Shown here one piece after another: positions 31,530-40,992 of a stretch of DNA of 51,235 bases. Under the pieces are notes generated by a model, which saw nothing but the letters and a program-made list of their open reading frames with translations, was not told where the DNA came from and ran no database searches. How positions within the stretch are numbered: the first letter of the stretch is position 1; each line of letters starts with the position of its first letter. The stretch comes from Bacteroidales bacterium (lineage in GTDB: Bacteria; Bacteroidota; Bacteroidia; Bacteroidales; Muribaculaceae). The position numbers were made by a program, and so were the translations under genes. Location of the stretch: positions 1 through 51,235 of the forward strand of contig SFNM01000003.1 of assembly GCA_004552725.1 (NCBI GenBank). Reading direction: 5' to 3'.

Positions 31530-32552
31530 ATGGCCGAAGACTTCGACATCCGACTTTCACGCCAAAATCAAGACGGCGACTTCGAAAAAGCGCTCCGCCC
31601 CGGCTCGTTTGAGTCGTTCAGCGGGCAAGAAAAGATTGTGGAAAACCTTCGCATATTTGTGGCCGCCGCTCGTATGCGCCACGAAGCCCTCGACCATATC
31701 CTCCTCTACGGCCCGCCCGGACTGGGCAAGACCACCCTCGCCGGCATCGTGGCCAACGAACTCGGAGTGGGATTTAAAGTCACCTCCGGCCCGGTGCTCG
31801 ACAAGCCCGGCGACCTTGCCGGCATCCTCACATCCTTGGAAGAAAACGACGTACTGTTTATCGACGAAATCCACCGCCTGAGTCGCGTGGTCGAAGAATA
31901 CCTCTACTCGGCCATGGAAGACTATCGCATTGATATAATGATAGATAAAGGCCCCGGCGCTCGTTCCGTCCAACTCAATCTCAGCCCCTTCACACTCATC
32001 GGTGCCACCACTCGCAGCGGCCTGCTCACCGCACCTCTTCGCGCACGTTTCGGCATCAATGCCCACTTGGAATACTACGACCACGAAGTGTTGCGCCGCA
32101 TCGTTCAGCGTAGCGCCTCACTCCTCGGAGTGAAATGCTCCACCGAAGCCGCCGGTGAAATCGCTATGCGCTCCCGAGGCACACCACGTATCGCCAACGC
32201 TCTGCTGCGCCGCGTGCGCGACTTCGCTCAAGTCAAAGGCGACGGCAACATCGACATCGCTATCGCTCGCTACGCCCTCGAAGCCCTCAACATCGACAAA
32301 TACGGCCTCGACGAAGTTGATAACAAGCTGCTTAACACAATTATACGCAAATTCCATGGCGGCCCCGTTGGCCTTAGCACCATCGCCACTGCTTTGGGCG
32401 AAGACCCCGGCACCGTCGAAGAAGTTTACGAACCTTTCCTCATCAAAGAAGGCTTCCTCAAACGCACTCCGCGCGGCCGAGAAGTCACCCCCCTAGCCTA
32501 CGAACACCTCGGCGCAAAACTCCCCGGCCACGACTTCGGCCTCTTCGGCTAA
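31530..32552 (+). CDS. ruvB: Holliday junction branch migration ATPase RuvB
   Basis: 340 residues. N-terminal AAA+ domain with Walker A YGPPGLGKTTLAGIV, Walker B DVLFIDEIHRLS and sensor I GATTRSGLLTAPLRARFG, followed by the lid. The C-terminal winged helix includes LNTIIRKFHGGPVGLSTIA and EPFLIKEGFLKRTPRGREVT. With RuvA it drives branch migration during recombinational repair. It is the last gene of the DUF4254-GT9-ruvB run; RuvA is not in the window. Confidence 0.97.
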   Translation: MAEDFDIRLSRQNQDGDFEKALRPGSFESFSGQEKIVENLRIFVAAARMRHEALDHILLYGPPGLGKTTLAGIVANELGVGFKVTSGPVLDKPGDLAGILTSLEENDVLFIDEIHRLSRVVEEYLYSAMEDYRIDIMIDKGPGARSVQLNLSPFTLIGATTRSGLLTAPLRARFGINAHLEYYDHEVLRRIVQRSASLLGVKCSTEAAGEIAMRSRGTPRIANALLRRVRDFAQVKGDGNIDIAIARYALEALNIDKYGLDEVDNKLLNTIIRKFHGGPVGLSTIATALGEDPGTVEEVYEPFLIKEGFLKRTPRGREVTPLAYEHLGAKLPGHDFGLFG

Positions 32553-32899
32553 CCCACCCCACCACCAATAGAGCGTACCCGCAGGCGCAGTTTTTTGCAC
32601 CGGCTGCGAGGTTTTGCTCGCCCCGCTGTTGTAATTATTCGCAGGTATATCATCAATTTTCGACAAATTTGTCGGGAATTGTGGATATAAATGATTATTC
32701 CTACAAACACAAAGGATTCGACCAAATTCCCCGCGATTAGGCATATCGGACTGCGCGATTTCCTTAAAATGCAGTTGGAACGCCAAAAAATTGTTTTGTC
32801 CTATGGATTTTTTCAGTCAAATAAGCCTTTGTATGCTGAAAATTTCGTAAATTTGCACTTTAATAATATAAACGACGAAATATTACCGAATTCAAAGAT
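32553..32899 (+). promoter_or_regulatory. Intergenic region with metG promoter
   Basis: This 347-bp gap holds no gene. A perfect -7 box TAAATTTG is at 32848-32855, 44 bp before the metG ATG. The best -33 candidate, TTTG at 32828-32831, is only 16 bp away, closer than elsewhere in the window. The left part (32560-32650) has GC-rich imperfect inverted segments but no clear terminator for ruvB. Confidence 0.55.
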
Positions 32900-34948
32900 A
32901 TGGAAAAACAATATAAGCGTACTCTTATCACCACAGCCCTCCCTTACGCCAATGGTCCGGTGCACATCGGCCACTTAGCCGGCGTGTATATTCCTGCCGA
33001 CATTTATGCCCGCTATCTCCGCCTCCAAGGGCGCGAAGTAGCTATGATTGGCGGTAGCGACGAGCACGGGGTGCCAATCACCATCAAGGCCAAGAACGAG
33101 GGCGTCACTCCGCAAGATATTGTTGACCGTTACCATAATATTATCCGCGATTCGTTCAAAGAATTAGGCATCTCGTTCGATGTGTACTCACGTACCACCT
33201 CCGCCACCCATGCCGCCACCGCTTCCGAATTTTTCCGTCGTCTTTACGACAAGGGCGAATTCGTCGAAAAGACATCTATGCAACTCTACGACGAGAAAGC
33301 CCACCAATTCTTGGCCGACCGATATGTAAAAGGCGAATGTCCCATTTGCCACGCTCAAGGCGCTTACGGCGACCAATGCGAGAAGTGCGGCTCCTCGCTC
33401 AACGCCACCGACCTCATCAACCCCGTGAGCGCTATCACCGGAAACACTCCCGTGTTGCGCGAAACTCACCACTGGTACCTCCCCTTGGACCGTTGGGAAC
33501 CTGCTCTGCGTCAGTGGATTTTAGAAGAGCACAAAGAATGGAAGACCAACGTCTACGGCCAGTGCAAATCATGGCTCGACTTAGGCTTGCAACCTCGCGC
33601 CGTAACCCGCGACCTCGACTGGGGCGTGCCCGTGCCCGTGGAAGGTGCTGAAGGCAAAGTGCTCTACGTGTGGTTCGACGCTCCTATCGGATACATATCC
33701 AACACCAAAGAAATTTTCCCCGACACCTGGGAACAATGGTGGAAGAGCCCCGACACTCGCATCATCAACTTCATCGGCAAGGACAACATTGTGTTCCACT
33801 GCATCGTGTTCCCCGCCATGATGATGGCCTACGGCGACGGCTTCCAACTCCCCGACAACGTGCCCGCCAACGAATTCCTCAACCTCGAAGGCGACAAAAT
33901 TTCCACTTCGCGCAACTGGGCCGTATGGCTCCATGAATACCTGCGCGACTTCCCCGGCAAGCAAGACGTGCTCCGATACGTCCTCACCGCCACCGCTCCC
34001 GAAACCCGCGACAACGATTTCACTTGGAGCGACTTCCAAACTCGCAACAACAGCGAACTGGTGGCAATCCTGGGCAACTTTATCAACCGCGTTGTGGTGC
34101 TCACTCATAAATACTACAACGGCACCGTGCCTGCCGCCGGCGAATTGGCCCAAGTCGACACCAAAGCCTTGGCCGACATCCGCGCCGCCGTCGAAGCACT
34201 CACCGACAGCCTCGAAACTTTCCACTTCCGCGAAGCACTCAAGCAAGCAATGGAAATCGCACGCATTGGCAACCGTTATCTACAAGAAACCGAGCCGTGG
34301 AAGTTGACCAAGAGCGACCCGCAACGCACTGCCACCGTCATGAACGTGGCAATGCAAATTTGCGCCTCGTTAGCCATCGCTTTCGAGCCGTTCACCCCAT
34401 TTATGGCTCACCGCCTCGCCGCCGACCTGCGCATCGACCATCTCTGCTGGAGCCGCCTCGGCCACACCGACTTAGTGCCCGCCGGAACCGTAGTGGCCAA
34501 GTCCGACCTCATGTTCGAAAAAATTGAAGACGCAGCCATCCAAGCACAACTCGACCGCCTCGCTCGCATCAAGAAAGAGAACGAAGCCAAGGCTTGGAAG
34601 CCCGCCGAGCAAAAGGCCGACGTAGACTTCGACACCTTTTGCCGATCCGACCTCCGCGTTGCCACCGTCAAAGAATGTATCAAAGTGCCAAAAGCCGACA
34701 AACTCCTCAAATTCACCTTGGACGACGGCTCCGGCACCGACCGCATCATCGTATCCGGTATAGCCGCTTACTATCCCAATCCCGAAGAATTAGTTGGCAA
34801 ACAAGTGTGCTACATCGCCAACTTGCCCGTGCGCAAACTGCGCGGCATCGAATCGCAAGGTATGATTCTCTCGGCCGTTAATGCCGATGGCTCCCTCTCG
34901 CTCATTACTACCTCGGCTGCTGTGGCTCCGGGGGCTCAAATACAATAA
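32900..34948 (+). CDS. metG: Methionyl-tRNA synthetase with C-terminal tRNA-binding domain
   Basis: 682 residues. The class I core opens TTALPYANGPVHIGHLAG with an exact HIGH motif. A zinc knuckle CPICHAQGAYGDQCEKCG sits near residue 150. The KMSKS loop is KISTSRNWAVW, a form seen in other MetRS enzymes of this type. A helical anticodon domain follows, and the last 110 residues are an EMAPII/Trbp111-like OB fold (FDTFCRSDLRVATVKECIKV, then PVRKLRGIESQGMILSA) that raises tRNA affinity and allows dimerisation. It charges initiator and elongator tRNA-Met. Confidence 0.97.
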   Translation: MEKQYKRTLITTALPYANGPVHIGHLAGVYIPADIYARYLRLQGREVAMIGGSDEHGVPITIKAKNEGVTPQDIVDRYHNIIRDSFKELGISFDVYSRTTSATHAATASEFFRRLYDKGEFVEKTSMQLYDEKAHQFLADRYVKGECPICHAQGAYGDQCEKCGSSLNATDLINPVSAITGNTPVLRETHHWYLPLDRWEPALRQWILEEHKEWKTNVYGQCKSWLDLGLQPRAVTRDLDWGVPVPVEGAEGKVLYVWFDAPIGYISNTKEIFPDTWEQWWKSPDTRIINFIGKDNIVFHCIVFPAMMMAYGDGFQLPDNVPANEFLNLEGDKISTSRNWAVWLHEYLRDFPGKQDVLRYVLTATAPETRDNDFTWSDFQTRNNSELVAILGNFINRVVVLTHKYYNGTVPAAGELAQVDTKALADIRAAVEALTDSLETFHFREALKQAMEIARIGNRYLQETEPWKLTKSDPQRTATVMNVAMQICASLAIAFEPFTPFMAHRLAADLRIDHLCWSRLGHTDLVPAGTVVAKSDLMFEKIEDAAIQAQLDRLARIKKENEAKAWKPAEQKADVDFDTFCRSDLRVATVKECIKVPKADKLLKFTLDDGSGTDRIIVSGIAAYYPNPEELVGKQVCYIANLPVRKLRGIESQGMILSAVNADGSLSLITTSAAVAPGAQIQ

Positions 34949-34983
34949 CTACATCAACTACCTAACCTACATCACCTAACACC

Positions 34984-36021
34984 ATGCAACCCCGAATTCT
35001 GATAATTTACACCGGCGGTACAATCGGCATGATTGAGGACCCTCACAGCGGGTCGCTCAAGCCCTTTGACTTCTCCCACCTGATGGAGAATGTGCCAAAA
35101 GTGGAAATGCTCGGCTATCAAATCGACAACATCCAATTTGCGCCGCCTATCGATTCGAGCGACATGAGTCCCGAACACTGGCAAGACATCGCTCATAGCA
35201 TCGCCGACAACTACGAAAAATACGACGGCTTCGTGGTGCTTCACGGCACCGACACCATGGCCTACACCGCCTCTGCATTGTCGTTTATGCTGCAAAACCT
35301 GGCTAAGCCCATCATCATCACCGGCTCGCAACTCCCTATCGGCGAAGTTCGCACCGACGGCGAAGAAAACCTCATCACCGCACTTCAAATCGCTGCCGCA
35401 CGCGGACGCGACGGCCACCCGATGGTGCAAGAAGTCGCAATCCTATTCAATAATTACCTCTGGCGCGGCAATCGAGCCACCAAACGCTCAGCCGACCACT
35501 TCAATGCCTTCCGCACATATAATTACCCATACCTCGCTCATATCGGCCTGGGCATCGACTACCACGAAGAAGCCCTCACCATGCGCAACCCTTCGCTACC
35601 ACTCAAAGTAGAATACCGCCTGGAGCCTTCGGTGATGGTCGTAGACCTTTTCCCGGGCATTAGCCAAAAAACCCTCCGACACTTGCTCTTCACCCCCGAT
35701 ATCAAAGGCATCGTGTTGCGCACATACGGCGCCGGAAACGCTCCCACCTCACAATGGTTTATTGACACTGTCAAAGAAGCCTGCGACTCCGGCCGCGTTA
35801 TTCTCAATGTGACCCAATGCCACAATGGCTCAGTCCACCCCGAACGATATGTCGCCGGCGACCTACTTGCCGGAACAGGCGTAATCTCCGGCCGCGACAT
35901 CACCACCGAAGCCGCACTCACCAAAATGATGCACCTCTTCGGCATTGGCCTTTCACCTCAAGCTGTCATCAAGGCTATCTCCCAACCTCTTTGCGGAGAA
36001 ATGACCAACTACAATTCATAA
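34984..36021 (+). CDS. ansA: Type I asparaginase
   Basis: 345 residues without a signal peptide, as for cytoplasmic asparaginase I. The first nucleophile loop is ILIIYTGGTIGMIEDP. The second active-site motif is FVVLHGTDTMAYTASALSFM with the Thr-Asp pair. ITGSQLPIGEVRTDGEENL follows, carrying the usual Ser/Asp and arginine. It hydrolyses asparagine to aspartate and ammonia. It starts 35 bp after metG and precedes the small sorting-tail gene. Confidence 0.93.
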   Translation: MQPRILIIYTGGTIGMIEDPHSGSLKPFDFSHLMENVPKVEMLGYQIDNIQFAPPIDSSDMSPEHWQDIAHSIADNYEKYDGFVVLHGTDTMAYTASALSFMLQNLAKPIIITGSQLPIGEVRTDGEENLITALQIAAARGRDGHPMVQEVAILFNNYLWRGNRATKRSADHFNAFRTYNYPYLAHIGLGIDYHEEALTMRNPSLPLKVEYRLEPSVMVVDLFPGISQKTLRHLLFTPDIKGIVLRTYGAGNAPTSQWFIDTVKEACDSGRVILNVTQCHNGSVHPERYVAGDLLAGTGVISGRDITTEAALTKMMHLFGIGLSPQAVIKAISQPLCGEMTNYNS

Positions 36022-36049
36022 CTATTCTCCATTTTAAGCAAGTCCACCA

Positions 36050-36373
36050 TTGAAACATTTATCTAAAATACTGTTGGTAGCCATTGCAGCCCTTGCGCTT
36101 GCAATCAATAGTGCCGCCGCTCCCGCTCCCCCGCGTTGGGAAACGGTCGACACAGTGGTGGCCTCGCTTAGCGACGAACGCGTTGACATCACCGTGCGCG
36201 ACCACTACATATACGTGTTCACACCGCGTCCCGTCACCGCAAAACTCTTCACCATTTTAGGCCAACCCGTCACGCAGGCGCAACTGCCATCCGGCACTTC
36301 GCGCCTGCGCATCGACGCTCGCGGAATTTACATCCTCAAAGTCGGCTCCCTAACCCGACGCATCACCATCTAA
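36050..36373 (+). CDS. Small exported protein with T9SS type A-like C-terminal domain
   Basis: 107 residues. It appears to start at TTG (36050), because the signal peptide (KHLSKILLVAIAALALA, cleaved after NSAAA) follows directly and no ATG is available. Nearly all of the mature protein is a sorting-type beta domain: YIYVFTPRPVTAKLFTILGQ, LPSGTSRLRIDARGIYILKV and RRITI. With no cargo domain, it is either a truncated secreted protein or a stand-alone version of the tail. It sits between ansA and dut with short gaps. Confidence 0.7.
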   Translation: MKHLSKILLVAIAALALAINSAAAPAPPRWETVDTVVASLSDERVDITVRDHYIYVFTPRPVTAKLFTILGQPVTQAQLPSGTSRLRIDARGIYILKVGSLTRRITI

Positions 36374-36384
36374 TCCCCTTTCCA

Positions 36385-36828
36385 ATGGAGCAAATCACTG
36401 TGAAAGTCATCAACAATTCGGCCAACGAATTACCCTCATACGCCACCGACCTCTCCGCCGGCATGGACGTGCGCGCCAACATCGCCGAGCCCGTGGTGCT
36501 AAAACCCCTCGAACGCACTCTTATCCCAACCGGCCTACGCGTAGAACTCCCCGCCGGTTATGAAATGCAACTCCGCCCACGCAGCGGTTTGGCATTGCGC
36601 AATGGCATCACTCTGCTCAACTCCCCCGGAACTATCGACGCCGACTACCGAGGCGAAATCGGCGTAATAATAATCAACCTCTCTTCCGAGCCCTTCACTA
36701 TCAACCCAGGCGAACGCATCTGCCAAGCAATCGTAGCACCTTACACTCGCGTAAATTGGCTCCCATCCGACTCTCTTTCCTCCACCGACCGCGGCGAAGG
36801 CGGCTTCGGTCACACCGGCAAACAATAA
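36385..36828 (+). CDS. dut: dUTP diphosphatase
   Basis: 147 residues, the normal trimeric dUTPase length. All five motifs are present: motif 1 LSAGMDVRA, motif 2 RPRSGLALR, motif 3 GTIDADYRGEIGV with the catalytic Asp, motif 4 PGERICQAIVA, and motif 5 DRGEGGFGHTG. It hydrolyses dUTP to dUMP, keeping uracil out of DNA. Dut followed by a TPR protein, a DUF4292 lipoprotein and an EnvC-like protein is a recurring Bacteroidales order. Confidence 0.96.
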   Translation: MEQITVKVINNSANELPSYATDLSAGMDVRANIAEPVVLKPLERTLIPTGLRVELPAGYEMQLRPRSGLALRNGITLLNSPGTIDADYRGEIGVIIINLSSEPFTINPGERICQAIVAPYTRVNWLPSDSLSSTDRGEGGFGHTGKQ

Positions 36829-36834
36829 TCAACT

Positions 36835-38763
36835 ATGAAACGTATCTTAGTCATCATCGCCATTTGCGCTTTCATTTCTTCTATATTCGGCCTCGACCGT
36901 AAAGCGCTCAACAGAAATGCCGAGCACCAACGCGCCAACTTCGCTTTCATCGCCTCCGAAGCATTCGACGAGTATATGGAAGGCGGTGAATCCGACAACT
37001 ATATGCTCCTCCACCACGCTTATTTAGCCGACTCCTCCAACCTGGACGTCGCCGCCAAATACATCTTGTCTCGCCTTTCAGTGGCCAAAGACTCTATCTC
37101 GCTCTTCACTTTCATGAATTACTGCTCCACTATCTACCGCTGGTACAAACAAGATCCATCCGATATGTACCGCACTGAAGTGGCAGGCTTCTTCGCCGAC
37201 CAAATCGGAAACATCAATTGGCAAAAGGAAATTTGGCGCAACTTAATCGCGCAACACCCCACAACCTCCGAATACTACCTCGGTTACGCGCGCTTCTTGA
37301 TGTCTGATGCTCAGCAATTTATGCCTTCTTACATCGACACTGCGCTCCAAGTGCTCGATGAATGTAGAATTAAATGCGACGAGCCCGAAGAGGTATATCC
37401 ATTTATCGCCTCTTGCTACCTATTCAAAAACGACACCACCACTTTTTCTAATTACATAGAACAAATCGCATCCAAAGAACCCACTGAATATGAGCGCCTT
37501 AACCGCATCGGTGAAATTTGGTTCCATATCAACCCCGACTCCGCTTTGGTCTACTTCAACCGTTCAAGCCAAATTAATCCCGACATCAACAACGATGCTT
37601 TGGCTTACACTGCGCTCCTTTATTCTATCGAAGATGACACACTCAACTACAACCGCCACATCATTCCGTTGCTGACTAATCCCGAATTCGACAACGACAA
37701 ACGGGTGGATCTGCTCGACCTCTTCGTAACATTCCACAGCGACAACTATGATTATACCGACTCCGTTGAAACCGTCCTTGGCCAAGTGGAGCAATTAATG
37801 CCCGACAACGACCGCGTTGAAGAAATCTTCAGTTCGTTTTATTTCGAACGTGATTGTCACGAACAAGCATTGCCCCACTTAAACCGCGCTTGCGATCTCA
37901 ATCCCTACAACGTCAAATGCCAAGCGATGCGCTACGACACCTCAATTGGTTTGGGCGACACAGCCGCCGCTATCGACTACGCTTGCCAAGCAGCAAAATA
38001 TGCCCTCGAAGAATTAGACGAAGACGATGAGCAAAACAGCAATCTGCGTAGGCAAATCTCCAAAACAATCTTCGCCACTCAAGCTGCTTCGCTTATGAAT
38101 TCTACCAAGCAGTATCAACGAGCAATCGACTTCCTCAGTTCGCTCGATTTTTCATCCGTCGACGACGATGAAAGCCTCTCGAATGTCCACACGCTGCTCG
38201 CTTCTTCATATTTCAGCCTCGACCAAATCGACAACGCAATCACTCATGCTCAAGTCGCGGCAAACTTAAATACCAATGGCGGCACACTCAACAACCTCGC
38301 CTACTTCCTCTCCGTGGCCAACCGCGACCTCCCCCAAGCACTCAAATACATAAAAATGGCGCTCGCAGAAGACCCCGACAATGCCTCGTATGTCGATACT
38401 TACGCCTGGATTCTTTTCCAACAAAAAGATTACCAGGAAGCACGCGTGCAAGCCGACCGCCTAATTGAACTTTGCAACATAAACCTCAACGACTCAATTG
38501 AAAGCGACTCAATTGAGATACCCGATTACGACCTATTCGACACCGACTCAATAGATAGCGATACAACTACAATTATCGAAATTATTGACACCGGCTACGA
38601 GGAACCATCGGTCGACATATACGAACACCTCGGCGACATTTACTTCATGACCGGCGATCCCGACCTCGCCGTAAAGTTCTGGCAACGCGCCCTCGCCCTC
38701 GAGCCTACAAACCAACGTATCCGTCGCAAATTTGAAAACAAAACTTGCATTTTTGATGAATAA
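36835..38763 (+). CDS. Exported tetratricopeptide repeat protein
   Basis: 642 residues. An N-terminal hydrophobic stretch (RILVIIAICAFISSIFG) is a signal or membrane anchor. Helical TPR-like pairs fill the rest, clearest at HEQALPHLNRACDLNPYNVK, NAITHAQVAANLNTNGGTLN and DLAVKFWQRALALEPTNQRI. An acidic, Asp/Ser/Ile-rich insertion near 550 (NDSIESDSIEIPDYDLFDTD) contains a short internal duplication. TPR arrays bind partner proteins, and the neighbours suggest envelope assembly. Its end overlaps the DUF4292 gene by 8 bp. Confidence 0.88.
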   Translation: MKRILVIIAICAFISSIFGLDRKALNRNAEHQRANFAFIASEAFDEYMEGGESDNYMLLHHAYLADSSNLDVAAKYILSRLSVAKDSISLFTFMNYCSTIYRWYKQDPSDMYRTEVAGFFADQIGNINWQKEIWRNLIAQHPTTSEYYLGYARFLMSDAQQFMPSYIDTALQVLDECRIKCDEPEEVYPFIASCYLFKNDTTTFSNYIEQIASKEPTEYERLNRIGEIWFHINPDSALVYFNRSSQINPDINNDALAYTALLYSIEDDTLNYNRHIIPLLTNPEFDNDKRVDLLDLFVTFHSDNYDYTDSVETVLGQVEQLMPDNDRVEEIFSSFYFERDCHEQALPHLNRACDLNPYNVKCQAMRYDTSIGLGDTAAAIDYACQAAKYALEELDEDDEQNSNLRRQISKTIFATQAASLMNSTKQYQRAIDFLSSLDFSSVDDDESLSNVHTLLASSYFSLDQIDNAITHAQVAANLNTNGGTLNNLAYFLSVANRDLPQALKYIKMALAEDPDNASYVDTYAWILFQQKDYQEARVQADRLIELCNINLNDSIESDSIEIPDYDLFDTDSIDSDTTTIIEIIDTGYEEPSVDIYEHLGDIYFMTGDPDLAVKFWQRALALEPTNQRIRRKFENKTCIFDE

Positions 38764-39613
38764 AATCATTCGCCTACACATTATTATATATATAATAGCC
38801 GCCATGATGCTGCCGGCTTGCTCTTCGCATCGCGAAGTCGTCAGCGCCAACTCCAACATCGAAACTCAGCAACAACGGCCCGGCAAACGCTCCCCTATCC
38901 TATCTTTGCTCGCCGAGTCATACACCTCGTGGCACGATGTATACCTCCCGGTGAGCCTCAACATCAAAACTCCCGTGAGCATGGGCATCTCCGGACGCGC
39001 CACTTTGGTGCGCGACAGCCTTATCCACATTTCCATGCGTATGCTCGGCATCGAAGTAGCCGTGGCCCACGTCACACCCGACTCAGTGTGGTTGGTCGAT
39101 AAATTTCACCACTACCTCTGCGCCGCTCCAATAGCCGCCATCACCGGCCCCAACAACCTTTCGCTCAGCGACATCCAAGATATGCTCCTCGGACGCGCTT
39201 TCTATCCCGGTCGAGGCACTTTCAGCACCAATTACGATGCCGGTTCGCTATTCAACGTGCAACCCGACGGCGACCTTCTCAAAGCAACTCCGCGCCGTTT
39301 GCCCTCGTCGCACAATTGGTACTTCATCCTCAACGACGTGCCGCAACTCCAAGCCTTCTGCGTCACTATCTCCGACAAGGCTCAATTCTCACTCAATTAT
39401 TCTAACCTCAACTCCGCCACTCCCGCCGGCTCTGCCGCCGCCAAAGTCGATGCCACAGGCTCATTCGGTTCCCTCAACCTCCACGCTGTGGTGGAATGGA
39501 ACTTCCCCAAAGCCAAATGGGACTCCAATCGCACGGAGAATTGGGAAGTCCCTACCTCTGGATATAAACGCATCTCCGCTTCCCAACTAATCTCCGCCCT
39601 ACGCGCTCAATAA
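38756..39613 (+). CDS. DUF4292 lipoprotein
   Basis: 285 residues from ATG 38756. The hydrophobic signal ends IIAAMMLPACSSHRE, a clean lipobox. The mature part is beta-rich (LNIKTPVSMGISGRATLVRD, ISMRMLGIEVAVAHVTPDSV, DIQDMLLGRAFYPG), fitting DUF4292, a LolA/LolB-like fold typical of Bacteroidetes lipoproteins. It may carry or bind lipids at the envelope; this is inference from fold similarity. It overlaps the TPR gene by 8 bp and precedes the EnvC-like gene by 14 bp. Confidence 0.85.
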   Translation: MNKIIRLHIIIYIIAAMMLPACSSHREVVSANSNIETQQQRPGKRSPILSLLAESYTSWHDVYLPVSLNIKTPVSMGISGRATLVRDSLIHISMRMLGIEVAVAHVTPDSVWLVDKFHHYLCAAPIAAITGPNNLSLSDIQDMLLGRAFYPGRGTFSTNYDAGSLFNVQPDGDLLKATPRRLPSSHNWYFILNDVPQLQAFCVTISDKAQFSLNYSNLNSATPAGSAAAKVDATGSFGSLNLHAVVEWNFPKAKWDSNRTENWEVPTSGYKRISASQLISALRAQ

Positions 39614-39627
39614 CATCTCCTTAGCCT

Positions 39628-40992
39628 ATGCGTCGCTTCCTCATTTTTACCATCATTTGTTCGCTGCTCGCCGCCTTCTCGCTCGACGGCCTCGCTCGCC
39701 GTACTCGACAACAAGTGGGCCGCGACCGCCGTAATACCGAGCAACGCATCAAGCAAACTCGTCAACAAATCCAGCAAAATAAGGAGGAAACACGTCGCGC
39801 TCTCAACCGCTACAATTCCGTCCAGGCTCAAATCTCGCTCCATTCCGACACAATCACCGCTCTGCGCCACCGCATCGACTCCGTGAGTGGCGCAGTAAAT
39901 CGACTCAACGACTCCATCAACATCCTCTCCAACCGCATCACCTCGCTCCGCTCAAACTACGCCCAAACGCTGCGCAACATGCGCGCTCGTCGACAAACCA
40001 TGAGCGATTGGGCATTCATATTCTCCGCTAATAGTTTCGGTCAAGCCTGGCGTCGCTACCGATACCTCCAACAGATAGCCGAGTCGACTACTCGCCGCGC
40101 TCGGCAACTTCGCACCGAAGCCCAACGATTGGAGCAAGCACGCTCTCAGTTGCAAACTCTTCAAGCAGCCCTCCAATCGGATATCAACGCTCAACAGCGT
40201 GTGCAATCTTCGCTCCGCGCTGAGCAAGCACAAGCCGACGCCCTGGTGCGTGACTTGCGCCGTAACCAACGTTCGCTCAACGACGAACTCAAACGCCGCC
40301 AGCAACAAATCGCAAACCTCGACGACGAACTTAACCGCATAATCGCTGAAGAAGCAGCCGAAGCCGCTGCACGCGAACGTGCCGAACGCGAACGCCGCGA
40401 GCGCGAAGAGCGTGAACGTCGCGAACGCGAAGAACGCGAACGACAACAACGCCAACAGCAACAGCAACAACAGCAGCGCCAAAATCAACAGCAAACACCC
40501 GCGCCTCAGCCCCAGCCGCAACCGGCTCAACCGCAGAATCCATCCTCTCAGCCCGCATCCCGCCCCGCTGCCACTTCCGGCAATTTCGCTGCCGCCAAAG
40601 GCAAACTCATGGCACCCGTCACCGGCCGATACTCTATCGTGGCCCATTACGGCCGCTCTTCCCATGCCGAACTTTCCAAAGTGCAAGTCAACAACACCGG
40701 CATCGACATCGAAGCAACTCCCGGCGCTAATGCTCGTGCCGTTTTCGATGGCGAAGTCACTCGCATATTCGTAGTGGAAGGCTACCACAACGTAGTCCTC
40801 GTCCGCCACGGAGAATACATCACCGTTTACTGCGGCCTCGCCAACGTTGCCGTCTCAAAAGGCGCCAAAGTCAAAGCCGGTCAAGCACTCGGCGCTATTT
40901 TCGTCGACCAAGCCGACTCTAACCGGGCAATTCTTCACTTTGAAGTCCGCCACGAACGTTCAACCCTCAACCCCGAGGAATGGCTCAAGTAA
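39628..40992 (+). CDS. EnvC-like murein hydrolase activator (degenerate M23 domain)
   Basis: 454 residues. Signal peptide about 1-24. Residues 25-240 form long coiled coils (RNTEQRIKQTRQQIQQNKEE and similar). A charged Arg/Glu run and a glutamine tract (about 250-290) lead through a Pro/Gln linker to a C-terminal LytM/M23 domain. The metal site looks broken: the canonical first His is replaced in VNNTGIDI (N355/N356 with D360 kept), and the HxH motif reads ILHFEV (I435, H437). As with E. coli EnvC, it probably activates peptidoglycan amidases for daughter-cell separation rather than cutting itself. It overlaps the flippase gene by 13 bp. Confidence 0.88.
   Translation: MRRFLIFTIICSLLAAFSLDGLARRTRQQVGRDRRNTEQRIKQTRQQIQQNKEETRRALNRYNSVQAQISLHSDTITALRHRIDSVSGAVNRLNDSINILSNRITSLRSNYAQTLRNMRARRQTMSDWAFIFSANSFGQAWRRYRYLQQIAESTTRRARQLRTEAQRLEQARSQLQTLQAALQSDINAQQRVQSSLRAEQAQADALVRDLRRNQRSLNDELKRRQQQIANLDDELNRIIAEEAAEAAARERAERERREREERERREREERERQQRQQQQQQQQRQNQQQTPAPQPQPQPAQPQNPSSQPASRPAATSGNFAAAKGKLMAPVTGRYSIVAHYGRSSHAELSKVQVNNTGIDIEATPGANARAVFDGEVTRIFVVEGYHNVVLVRHGEYITVYCGLANVAVSKGAKVKAGQALGAIFVDQADSNRAILHFEVRHERSTLNPEEWLK

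Noticed and set aside
32691..32978. 95-codon frame overlapping the metG start
   Set aside because: It spans the metG -7 box and runs into metG in another frame; the sequence shows no protein-like pattern.
34000..34040. KISTS instead of KMSKS in MetG as a possible defect
   Set aside because: This form of the signature occurs in normal MetRS enzymes of this type, and all other motifs are intact.
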